NCBI GenBank assembly: GCA_003134695.1
Contig: PLCB01000037.1
Coordinates: 57,339-121,338 of the forward strand
Length of the DNA: 64,000 nucleotides
Direction: 5' to 3'
Origin: Candidatus Zemynaea palustris
GTDB lineage: Bacteria; Vulcanimicrobiota; Vulcanimicrobiia; Vulcanimicrobiales; Vulcanimicrobiaceae
A program made the position numbers and the translations under genes. The notes beneath the pieces were generated by a model. The model did no database searches. It was not told the DNA's origin and worked only from the letters and a program-made list of their open reading frames with translations. Shown here piece by piece: positions 16,238 to 23,098 of the stretch. Each line of letters opens with the position of its first letter. Within the stretch, counting starts at the first letter, position 1.

Positions 16238-16662
16238 GGCGCCGGCAACGGGCCGCCTGCCTTCGGGCGGAGCGCGAAGATGACGGCCGCGAGGATGAGC
16301 TGCACGATCGTGCGCGTCACGAGGTATCCGGTGGGATAATACGCGCCGAGCCCGGTGATGATTCCATAGACGTTGAGGGCTGCGGCCAAGAGCAAGATCA
16401 AGATCATCGCATACACGACCGCGGCGTAACGGACCGGATTGCGGGCCGCTGTGTACAGCAAGTATGCGAAAGGGAGCAAGAAAATGCCCATCGCTTTGAT
16501 GACAAAGAACTCCAGCGGGTTGCTGGGAGGCGGCGTGCTTCCCGGTAGCGCCGCGAGCAGCGAGTCCGAGGCGGCGAACAGCAGGATCGTACCTATCGCG
16601 AAGACCGCGCTGAGCGCGAAGAGCAAAACACTCAGCGTCTGATGGGGACGTGCACCGCTCAT
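16234..16662 (-). CDS. Four-helix membrane protein of unknown function
   Basis: No family recognised. The 142-residue protein has four hydrophobic helices (about residues 10-33, 50-70, 78-100 and 110-132) with a small proline-rich loop between the first two. It is an inner-membrane protein by appearance. ATG at 16662 has a GGGAGG site whose first bases lie inside a hairpin (16670-16689), so its translation could be sensitive to RNA folding. It lies downstream of, and on the same strand as, the cdsA-like gene and may belong to that lipid operon. Confidence 0.7.
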   Translation of the reverse strand: MSGARPHQTLSVLLFALSAVFAIGTILLFAASDSLLAALPGSTPPPSNPLEFFVIKAMGIFLLPFAYLLYTAARNPVRYAAVVYAMILILLLAAALNVYGIITGLGAYYPTGYLVTRTIVQLILAAVIFALRPKAGGPLPAP

Positions 16663-16669
16663 GAGACCT

Positions 16670-16689
16670 CCCGACGGTTGTCCGTCGGG
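16670..16689 (-). promoter_or_regulatory. Hairpin overlapping a ribosome binding site
   Basis: This is a perfect 8-bp stem (CCCGACGG/CCGTCGGG) with a 4-nt loop between the cdsA-like gene and the 142-residue membrane-protein gene. On the minus strand its 3' arm ends in GGG, the first part of the GGGAGG ribosome binding site of the membrane-protein gene. There is no T run, so it is more likely a translational or mRNA-stability element than a terminator. Confidence 0.4.
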
Positions 16690-16710
16690 GAGAGTCTAGC
16701 ACGAAGACGC

Positions 16711-17676
16711 TCAAAATCCCGGGAAGCCGAAGAAAAAGCGCGTTAGGTGGAAGAACACCGGCGCCGCGAAGACGAGCGAGTCGACGCGGTCGAGCATGCC
16801 GCCGTGTCCCGGTAGGAGCGTTCCGAAGTCCTTGAGGCCGCGGTCGCGCTTGAACGCCGACATCACGAGCCCGCCACAAAACCCGAGCAGACACAGCAAG
16901 AGCGACATCGCCGCCGCTTCGAGCGGCGTGTATGGCGTCAACCACCACAGCGCGGCGCCGAGCGCCGTCGCGGTCGCGACGCCGCCGGCGAAGCCCTCCA
17001 CGGTCTTGTTCGGGCTCAGCGCCGGCGCGATCGGGTGCTTTCCGAAAACCTTGCCGAAGACGTACTGCAGGACGTCGCTCATCTGCACCACGACGATGAG
17101 GAAGATGAGGAGTTTGGTGCCCGCGCTCGGATGCGCCACGGAGTTGGCGGCCAGCAAAGCCGGAACGTGGCTGAGACCGTAGACGCAGGCGAGGAGGCCC
17201 CACTGCAAACTCGTCGCGCGCACGAGAAAGTTCCGTGTCTCTCCGGAGAGTGCGACCGCGATCGAGATCGCGGCGAACGCATAGACCGGTAGCGCGACCG
17301 CGAAAATTCCGTACAGGTGAAACCACACGAGCGCGTACTGCAACGGAATCGCGAGAACGAGCGCGGCGCCGAGCGCAAGGCGATCGCGCTTCGCGTCGAT
17401 TCCGAGTCGCGCGAATTCGCGTAGCGCGAGAAACGAGATGATGGCGTAGAGTGCCAGCGCGACGGCGGGGCCGGCCAAGATCGCGGCCAAGAGCGCCGCG
17501 ACCATCAGCCACCACGCGTACGTGCGAGTTGCGACGTTGGCGAAGATTTCGCGCGCCCGCTCGGAGCGGGCCGTCCGCTTTCCGATTTCTCCGAGCGCGG
17601 TCGCCGAGGTCAAGAGCGCGATCGTTCCCGCGCTGACACGGACGATCGCGGGATCTTGGAGTTGCGCGAGCATCAT
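16711..17676 (-). CDS. CDP-diglyceride synthase-like cytidylyltransferase (CdsA/YnbB type)
   Basis: This membrane enzyme makes CDP-diacylglycerol from phosphatidic acid and CTP. The family signature SAFKRDRGLKDFGTLLPGHG followed by GMLDRVDS is complete, and PNKTVEGFAGG and VVQMSDVLQYVFGK are also typical. The 321-residue protein has about eight membrane helices. It starts with ATG overlapping the stop of the CDP-alcohol phosphotransferase gene (ATGA). This pairing and order match the E. coli ynbA-ynbB pair, so it may be a specialised paralogue rather than the housekeeping CdsA. That point needs the rest of the genome. Confidence 0.88.
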   Translation of the reverse strand: MMLAQLQDPAIVRVSAGTIALLTSATALGEIGKRTARSERAREIFANVATRTYAWWLMVAALLAAILAGPAVALALYAIISFLALREFARLGIDAKRDRLALGAALVLAIPLQYALVWFHLYGIFAVALPVYAFAAISIAVALSGETRNFLVRATSLQWGLLACVYGLSHVPALLAANSVAHPSAGTKLLIFLIVVVQMSDVLQYVFGKVFGKHPIAPALSPNKTVEGFAGGVATATALGAALWWLTPYTPLEAAAMSLLLCLLGFCGGLVMSAFKRDRGLKDFGTLLPGHGGMLDRVDSLVFAAPVFFHLTRFFFGFPGF

Positions 17677-18326
17677 GGCAGTTGGGCGGCGATCGCGCGC
17701 GTGCGCCGCACGAGCGTATAGGCCGAACCGATGATGACCAGCACCGTCGCAGCCAACATGACCTGTGGCGTGAGGCCGAACGGCGCGAGCGCCGCGCCGG
17801 CCAGGCAGGCCGCCGCGGCGACGGTCATACGCTGCTGCTTGGCCATCGGACCGGCGAAGGATTGCGTCCCGAGCAGCGCTCCGCCGAGCAGCCGGACGTA
17901 CGCCGTCGCGACGGCGAATAGCGCGGCAATGGCGCCCAGCAAAGCACTCCCACTCGCAGCGCCAAGCGCGACGAGGAGCAACGAGTCCGAGATCCGATCC
18001 GGGATTTCGTTGAAGAGCGGGCCGGTGCGCGTGCCGCGTCCGCCTTCGATCGCGACGAGTCCATCGAGGACGTTACACAGTCCGCGCAGCGCGATCCCGA
18101 GAGCCGCAATCACGAGAAGTGCGGCGGCCCAGGCAACCGGAACGGCCGGCGTGGCCAGGATCGCGACGGCCGTGAGGACCGAGCAGCCGACGCTCGCCAG
18201 CGAGATCGCGTTCGGCGCGGCGTCCCACAAGATGAGCAGGTCGGCCGCGAAGGTGATCAGCGGATGCTCGCGCAGCGCGATCGGGCGGCGAGGCTGAGCC
18301 AGGCGGACGGCATGGGCGGCTTCCAT
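17673..18326 (-). CDS. CDP-alcohol phosphatidyltransferase family protein (YnbA-like)
   Basis: Enzymes of this family transfer a phosphatidyl group from CDP-diacylglycerol to an alcohol acceptor. The catalytic region LDGLVAIEGG followed by LFNEIPDRISD (about residues 88-118) keeps the paired Asp ligands (D-x3-D and the first DG). The canonical DG-x2-AR is replaced by DG-x2-AI, and the spacing resembles YnbA-type members rather than PgsA. Five to six membrane helices are predicted by eye. ATG at 18326 is chosen because the upstream sequence does not look like protein. It is translationally coupled to the CdsA-like gene, forming a CDP-DAG synthesis-and-use module. The acceptor alcohol is unknown. 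Confidence 0.82.
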   Translation of the reverse strand: MEAAHAVRLAQPRRPIALREHPLITFAADLLILWDAAPNAISLASVGCSVLTAVAILATPAVPVAWAAALLVIAALGIALRGLCNVLDGLVAIEGGRGTRTGPLFNEIPDRISDSLLLVALGAASGSALLGAIAALFAVATAYVRLLGGALLGTQSFAGPMAKQQRMTVAAAACLAGAALAPFGLTPQVMLAATVLVIIGSAYTLVRRTRAIAAQLP

Positions 18327-18359
18327 CCTTCCATGGTAGGCGGCCGCCGCGGCCCGCGC

Positions 18360-18377
18360 GTCCGTAGAATTACGGAC
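18360..18377. promoter_or_regulatory. Inverted repeat, candidate operator
   Basis: GTCCGTA-GAAT-TACGGAC is a perfect 7-bp inverted repeat in the 117-bp gap between the divergent YnbA-like gene and the selenoprotein operon. Its position suits a repressor or activator site acting on either promoter. The binding protein is unknown. Confidence 0.4.
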
Positions 18378-18412
18378 CGAGCGCGGAGTCGGACTGGCTG
18401 GCCGTCGGAGTA

Positions 18413-18441
18413 GACCCGACCGAGCATCCAGAAGTCGGGTC
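18413..18441 (+). promoter_or_regulatory. Hairpin abutting the start codon of the UGSC-operon first gene
   Basis: GACCCGAC (18413-18420) and GTCGGGTC (18434-18441) are perfect 8-bp complements separated by 13 nt. The 3' arm ends 2 nt before the ATG at 18444 and covers the place where a ribosome binding site should be. Folding would block initiation. This is a candidate translational switch; no known riboswitch class was recognised. Confidence 0.4.
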
Positions 18442-18443
18442 CG

Positions 18444-19535
18444 ATGAACCAGATGCTCGAGTTTCCGAGCGAAGAGCGCGCCTACGACGAGTTCGTCGAG
18501 CGCTACTCCGACGGATTGCCCATCGTGCTGCCGACGCCCGAACGCGTCGCGCGCATGCTCGCCGGCACCCGCGAAGATCTCGACGACGTCCTCGGCCACG
18601 TCATGCCCGCCGGCAGTGCGCTCACCATTCGCGACGTCGCGATCAACGCGGTCATGGCCGGCGCCGAGCCGCGTCAACTTCCCCTCATCACGGCCGCGCT
18701 CGAAGCGCTGCTCGACGAACGCTTCAACCTCAACGGCTTACAGTCGACGACGCATTGCGGAACGCCGCTCGTGATCTTCAGCGGGCCGCTCGCCTTTGAA
18801 GCCGGACTCTCCGCCGGCAACAACGTGCTCGGCAACGGACAGCGCGGGAACCTCTCCGTCGGGCGAGCGATTCGCTTGGTGATGACCAACGTCGGCGGCG
18901 GCGTCCCCGGCAAGACCGACATGTCGGTGCAAGGGACGCCGGCGAAGATTTCGTTTTGCGTCGCCGAGCGGGTCGACACCGGCGTGTGGGCGCCGCTGGT
19001 CGTACGGCAAGGCGGCACACCCGCCGAAACCAGCGTCACCGTCATGGGCGCCGACGCGCCGATCCACGTCGCCGACCACCGCTCCGCGACGCCGCAGCGC
19101 CTCTTGCGCAACGTCGCCGACGCGATGCGTCATCTCGGCACGATGAGCGCCACGCGCCCAACGCAGATGGCGCTCTTGCTCGCGCCGCAGCACGCGCGCG
19201 TCGCCGCCAATGCAGGCTGGCACGCGGCCGACGTCCAGCAGTTTCTTTTCGAACACGCGCGCAATCCGCTCTGGCGCCTGCGAGACGCCGGCGAGTACGA
19301 CCCGGCGAAAACACCGGCCGTCGCGGCGGAGTTCGGTGATCCGGAAGATCCCGACACGCGCGTCCCGGTCTTCGCCTCCCCCGAGCGCCTCATTCTCGTC
19401 GTCACCGGCGGCGACAGCGGCGGCTTCTCAACGGTCGTCCCAGCTTGGCCCGCGAGCGTCGCCGTGCATCGTTTCATCGACCGCGATGGTTCTTACAGTC
19501 GACCGCGCGCGCAGCGCGAGGAGGTACCGGCTTGA
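18444..19535 (+). CDS. Conserved protein of unknown function, partner of the UGSC selenoprotein
   Basis: I do not recognise a named enzyme family. The 363-residue soluble protein has no signal peptide or membrane segment. Notable stretches are DGLPIVLPTPERVARML near the N-terminus, QSTTHCGTPLVIFSGP with a lone Cys (about residue 101), GNNVLGNGQRGNLSVGRAIR, NVGGGVPGKTDMSVQG and the C-terminal VVTGGDSGGFSTVVP. The glycine-rich loops suggest a cofactor- or phosphate-binding enzyme. Its TGA overlaps the TTG start of the selenoprotein gene, so the two proteins are probably made in matched amounts and may form one complex. A hairpin lies over its translation start. Confidence 0.8.
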   Translation: MNQMLEFPSEERAYDEFVERYSDGLPIVLPTPERVARMLAGTREDLDDVLGHVMPAGSALTIRDVAINAVMAGAEPRQLPLITAALEALLDERFNLNGLQSTTHCGTPLVIFSGPLAFEAGLSAGNNVLGNGQRGNLSVGRAIRLVMTNVGGGVPGKTDMSVQGTPAKISFCVAERVDTGVWAPLVVRQGGTPAETSVTVMGADAPIHVADHRSATPQRLLRNVADAMRHLGTMSATRPTQMALLLAPQHARVAANAGWHAADVQQFLFEHARNPLWRLRDAGEYDPAKTPAVAAEFGDPEDPDTRVPVFASPERLILVVTGGDSGGFSTVVPAWPASVAVHRFIDRDGSYSRPRAQREEVPA

Positions 19536-20347
19536 GTTTCGTCGTTCACGACCCCCGCGGCGGCCGCATCGCCACCGCACCATCGCTCGCCGCGCGACCG
19601 AAGGCGCTCGCCGGTTTGAAACTCGGCGTCCTCGACAACACCAAAGAGCAAGCCAACATCCTTTTGGGACGCGCCGCGTGCTTGCTCGCACAAGACGGCG
19701 CGAAGTCCACGTTCGCCCAGAAGCCGTCGTTCTCGCGCGTCGCGCCGCCCGAAGTGATCGAGCAACTCGCGATGTGCGACATCGTGATCACGGGCCTCGG
19801 CGGTTGAGGGAGTTGCGTGTCCTGCTGTATGCGGGACGCCGTCACCTTGGAAGCGCGAGGCATTCCGACCGTCATCCTCGTCAACGAAGTCTTCGTGCCG
19901 ATCGCCGACGCGACCGCGGCGCTGCTCGCGCTGCCGCAAGACTACGCGAGCAAGAACATCGTGTGGCTGCCGCACCCGACGTCGAACAAGACCAAAGATC
20001 AACTCGAACGGCTCATCGACGAACGCATCGACGAGATCCGCGGAAAACTCATGGGCCGCGCCGCTCCATCGAAGATTGAGCGGAAGACCGCAAGCAACGG
20101 CGATCCGCTCGAAGCGGCGCGCGTGGCGATCGCCGGGCTCGCGGCGAGTCTTCGAGCCGACGGCGCCGAGCTTGCGCTCGAGGGCTTTCGCGACGGCGTG
20201 CTCAGCGGGACGCTGCACGTCGGCAACGTGACCTGCGACGACGGCTCGTGCATCCTCCCAACCGAGCAACTCGAGCGTATGGTGGAGGCGATGGTGCGCC
20301 CGAAGATCGACTCGCTCCGTGGTGTCGAGCTCCGCGAACTTCGTTAA
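19532..20347 (+). CDS. UGSC-family selenoprotein (in-frame TGA read as selenocysteine)
   Basis: One continuous frame of 272 codons is interrupted only by TGA at 19805-19807, codon 92. Around it the protein reads DIVITGLGG-U-GSCVSCCMRD. This matches the UGSC motif of a family known with either selenocysteine or cysteine at this place. Residues before (a Rossmann-like LKLGVLDNTKEQANILLG) and after (GIPTVILVNEVF, then PHPTSNKTKDQLERLIDERI) belong to one fold, so splitting it would give two half-domains. A SECIS-like hairpin begins 9 nt after the TGA. The start is TTG at 19532, overlapping the upstream stop (TTGA), with GAGGT about 7 nt before. The U-x2-C arrangement suggests a redox active site. 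The reaction is unknown. If the genome lacks Sec genes, this would be a broken gene. Confidence 0.85.
19817..19839 (+). promoter_or_regulatory. Candidate bacterial SECIS element
   Basis: The mRNA downstream of the in-frame UGA can fold into a 9-bp stem (19817-19825 with 19831-19839, including two G-U pairs and no mismatch) capped by the 5-nt loop UGUAU. The loop begins 18 nt after the UGA and has G at its second position. Both features agree with the general bacterial SECIS pattern recognised by SelB. It lies inside the coding region, as expected in bacteria. Confidence 0.7.
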
Positions 20348-20369
20348 CCGAGATGGCCTCGCGCCGCCG

Positions 20370-21473
20370 ATGACCCGGACCCTGCGACCGCTCGGACTCG
20401 CCGTCGCGTTCGTTTTCTGTCTCGGGCTCGCGCAGGCCGAAGCGTCGGGCCCGAGGCTCGTGATGGTGCAAATGCAAAGCCCGCTGCTCGACGGCTTTCG
20501 TCACGCCCAAACGTTTCTGCACGCGCAGATCCTCTTGCCCGAATCGTATGACGTGGCGCCCACCAAGCGCTATCCGGCGCTCTACGTGATTCACTCGCTT
20601 GAGGAAGATTACCGTTTCTCACCGGAAAAATTGGCGAGTTGGCAAGACGCGTTGCGCCATGCGGACCTCGAGATGATCGTCGTCGCGCTCGATGCGAGCC
20701 TCGCAAACGGCCACCACGAATTCGCGGACTCCGCGAACAACGGTCCGTGGGGCGCGGCGCTGACCCGCGAACTCATCCCGGAACTCGAAAAACAATTTCG
20801 GATAAATGCGACGCGCGACGCGCGCTTCGTCACGGGTCATTCCTCGGGCGGATGGTCGGCACTCTGGCTGCAGGTGAACTATCCCGACGAATTCGGCGGC
20901 GCGTGGTCGATCGCCCCCGATCCAGTCGACTTCCACGATTTCACGGGGCCGGACCTCACGCGCGCTCCGCCGCAAAATTTCTATCGCGATCCACGGGGAA
21001 ACCCGTACGGTTTCGTTCGACGGCGCGGCGTCGACGTCACGACGTTGCGCGAATTCGCGCAAGGCGATCTTGGCCGGGCCCAGTTCGATTCGTTCGACGC
21101 GGTCTTCAGCCCGCGTGGCGAAGACGGTCGTCCCGCTCGACTCTTCGACCGGCGCTCGGGTGTCATCGACGGAGTCGTCGCCGGGTATTGGGAAGAGCAT
21201 TACGATCTCGCCCGCCTCATCGCCGGGCGCTGGAAGGAATTGGGGCCCAAGTTGCAAGGCAGAGTGCACGTCGTCGTGGGCACCGAGGACACGTATCATC
21301 TCGAAGGCTCGCTCAAGCTCTTCAAAGCGGTCCTCGACGGCCTGGGCAGCGACGCCGAGATCGTTTTTGCACCGGGCTACGATCACATGACGATCTTTCG
21401 GTACGACCGCGGCCTGCTTCGGCATAACCTCGATCAGATGAAGCAGCAACTCCAACGCGAGCACATCCTCTAA
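20370..21473 (+). CDS. Exported alpha/beta-hydrolase, esterase D/enterochelin-esterase type
   Basis: The 367-residue protein starts with a signal peptide (RPLGLAVAFVFCLGLAQAEA). The body is an alpha/beta-hydrolase of the putative esterase family: strand-rich YPALYVIHSLEEDYRFSP, nucleophile elbow TGHSSGGWSALWL (catalytic Ser), a late acidic residue near VGTEDTYHLEG, and a His in APGYDHMTIF. It is likely periplasmic, and the substrate is unknown. ATG at 20370 is the start that gives a clean signal sequence. It follows the selenoprotein gene by 22 bp on the same strand and may be part of that transcript. Confidence 0.82.
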   Translation: MTRTLRPLGLAVAFVFCLGLAQAEASGPRLVMVQMQSPLLDGFRHAQTFLHAQILLPESYDVAPTKRYPALYVIHSLEEDYRFSPEKLASWQDALRHADLEMIVVALDASLANGHHEFADSANNGPWGAALTRELIPELEKQFRINATRDARFVTGHSSGGWSALWLQVNYPDEFGGAWSIAPDPVDFHDFTGPDLTRAPPQNFYRDPRGNPYGFVRRRGVDVTTLREFAQGDLGRAQFDSFDAVFSPRGEDGRPARLFDRRSGVIDGVVAGYWEEHYDLARLIAGRWKELGPKLQGRVHVVVGTEDTYHLEGSLKLFKAVLDGLGSDAEIVFAPGYDHMTIFRYDRGLLRHNLDQMKQQLQREHIL

Positions 21474-21558
21474 GGTGAGGCAGCCTCAACGTCCAGGCCG
21501 CGAGCACGATGGTCAGCCCAAGAGACGGACATCCTCCTCGACTGACCGTCGCGAACGA

Positions 21559-21588
21559 AGGGGCGCCGTTCCCACCAACGGCGCCCCT
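21559..21588. terminator. Bidirectional terminator-like hairpin
   Basis: A perfect 12-bp stem (AGGGGCGCCGTT/AACGGCGCCCCT) with a 6-nt loop lies between the convergent esterase gene and the copper-amine-oxidase-N/barrel gene. A weak T-rich tail (CTCGCATTT) follows on the plus strand. It probably stops transcription from both sides. Confidence 0.7.
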
Positions 21589-21622
21589 CTCGCATTTATC
21601 GTGATGGCGACCAACGCATAGG

Positions 21623-22951
21623 TTACATGTGAAGTCCGAGTCCGACGTACGCGCCGCTGTGGGTAAAGTTTCCCGGCGCGAACTGTTTGTTCGTCCCTTG
21701 GTCGCCCAAGAATCCGCCGTCGATGAAGAAGGGCGTCTTCCCGAGACCGATCGTTAGGCCGGCGTCGTATTTGATCAATCGGTATTGGACCGAAGCCTGT
21801 CCGACCCCGGGGACGAATTGCTGGGCAGTCATGAGCTGCGGATAGTAATAGATGCCGCCGTACAGCGAGATGAGGTGGTCGAGATCGGGCAGCTTTTCTA
21901 CGCCGAATCCGTATCCGTGCTGCTGTCGCGGGCTGCCTTGGCCTTCGTAGTTGGTGTTACGGAACAGATAGCTCACGCCGACGTAGATCCGCGGATCGAT
22001 GATCTTGACCCCGAGCCGGCCGTCGACGTCTTGATCGTTTGCGGTGAACGGCACGACGTAGACCTGAGTGCTTTGCCCGACGATCGTGACGCAACCCGGA
22101 TCGTTCGGCTGCGGACAGCCGAGCGTCGTCGCCGAGAGCGACGAGTGCGCATACTTGTAACTACGCCAGTCGCCCTCGATCATGAGCGGGAGCCCGAGCA
22201 GCGGAAACTCGGCGCCGGCGCGTGCCGCCCAAGAATTCGATCCCTTGTTTCCCGCACTCAATTCGTTGTAGACGACCGGTAATATCAGGTAATCGCCGGC
22301 GACGAACTTCTCGTAGACGACCGGTTTCGGCGTCGGCACCGGAGTCGGTGGTGGCGGCGGCGGTGGTGGTGGTGGCGGCGGTGGTGGAGGCGGTGGTGGC
22401 GGCGGGGGCGGCGGCGTCGGAGGAGGCGGTGTCGCAGCCGGCGCCGGGATGTACCGAACGACGACGACGCGCTTCTCCGGCACCCATTGGACGTATGCGC
22501 CCATCCCCTCGGAGATCACCCGGACCGGGACGACCAAAACGCCATGATAGATCTCCGGTGGCACGTCGAGCGGTCGACTTTCGCCGTTGATCACGACCTC
22601 GGGCTTGCCGACCGTCACCCTGATGTCGGCGCCCGCTTTGCTGACGTCGACCGTTCGGCTCGCGGCGTCATAGCTCACCGTCGCGCCCATCTGTTCGAAC
22701 ATCGAGCGCAGTGGAACGAGAATCGTGTTCCCGCGGACGAGTGCCGCGAGCGCCCGGTTTTGCTTGATTCGATCGGGCTTCGCGTACACGTGAACGTCGT
22801 TGAAGAGGATCGGCACCTCACCAGAGGGCGGCGTGCCGAAATCCGGGGGCGGCGCGGTGCCGAGTTGCGCGACGATACCAGCGTGCGCGTGCCCGCTCAG
22901 CAACCAGAAGGCCAGAGCCGCCGCCAAGGCGCCGATCTTGATACGTTTCAA
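21623..22951 (-). CDS. Copper-amine-oxidase-N domain protein with polyproline linker and C-terminal barrel-like region
   Basis: Three parts are visible. After a signal peptide (IGALAAALAFWLLSGHAHA), residues about 45-175 form a copper amine oxidase N-terminal-like domain: ALVRGNTILVPLRSMFEQMG, VSYDAASRTVDV and the second half VLVVPVRVISEGMGAYVQW. Next is a run of more than 25 prolines. The C-terminal 230 residues are rich in aromatic strands (YLILPVVYNELS, YVGVSYLFRNTNY, ISLYGGIYYYPQL, SGAYVGLGLHM), like an outer-membrane barrel. TTG at 22951 is preferred because GGAGGA lies just upstream and the signal peptide starts there. The design suggests a periplasmic wall- or protein-binding module tethered to the outer membrane; the function is unknown. 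Confidence 0.8.
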   Translation of the reverse strand: MKRIKIGALAAALAFWLLSGHAHAGIVAQLGTAPPPDFGTPPSGEVPILFNDVHVYAKPDRIKQNRALAALVRGNTILVPLRSMFEQMGATVSYDAASRTVDVSKAGADIRVTVGKPEVVINGESRPLDVPPEIYHGVLVVPVRVISEGMGAYVQWVPEKRVVVVRYIPAPAATPPPPTPPPPPPPPPPPPPPPPPPPPPPPTPVPTPKPVVYEKFVAGDYLILPVVYNELSAGNKGSNSWAARAGAEFPLLGLPLMIEGDWRSYKYAHSSLSATTLGCPQPNDPGCVTIVGQSTQVYVVPFTANDQDVDGRLGVKIIDPRIYVGVSYLFRNTNYEGQGSPRQQHGYGFGVEKLPDLDHLISLYGGIYYYPQLMTAQQFVPGVGQASVQYRLIKYDAGLTIGLGKTPFFIDGGFLGDQGTNKQFAPGNFTHSGAYVGLGLHM

Positions 22952-23040
22952 CTTTTCCTCCGTCGGGCGAATCGTCAGGTTACCCGTGTTCGCCCGCAAC
23001 CTTCGTTTACTTTCCTAACCGAACGCCTGAAGGGAAATAA

Positions 23041-23058
23041 TCGTACCGCCAGGTACGA
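23041..23058. promoter_or_regulatory. Inverted repeat upstream of the Tat-exported hydrolase
   Basis: TCGTACC-GCCA-GGTACGA is a perfect 7-bp inverted repeat 40 bp before the ATG at 23099, in the divergent region shared with the barrel-protein gene. It could be an operator. No regulator is identifiable. Confidence 0.35.
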
Positions 23059-23098
23059 GGAAACCCTCCTGTTTCTGGCTCTTCGGAAAGGCTGACCC

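Noticed and set aside
19817..20347. Treating the segment after the TGA as an independent gene starting at GTG 19817 with GAGGGAG upstream
   Set aside because: The protein before and after the TGA forms one fold with the UGSC motif, and a SECIS-like hairpin follows. The independent gene would lack its N-terminal half-domain.
22330..22430. GGN-rich run as a simple-sequence repeat or CRISPR-like array
   Set aside because: It encodes the polyproline linker of the minus-strand protein. There are no spacers or repeat units.
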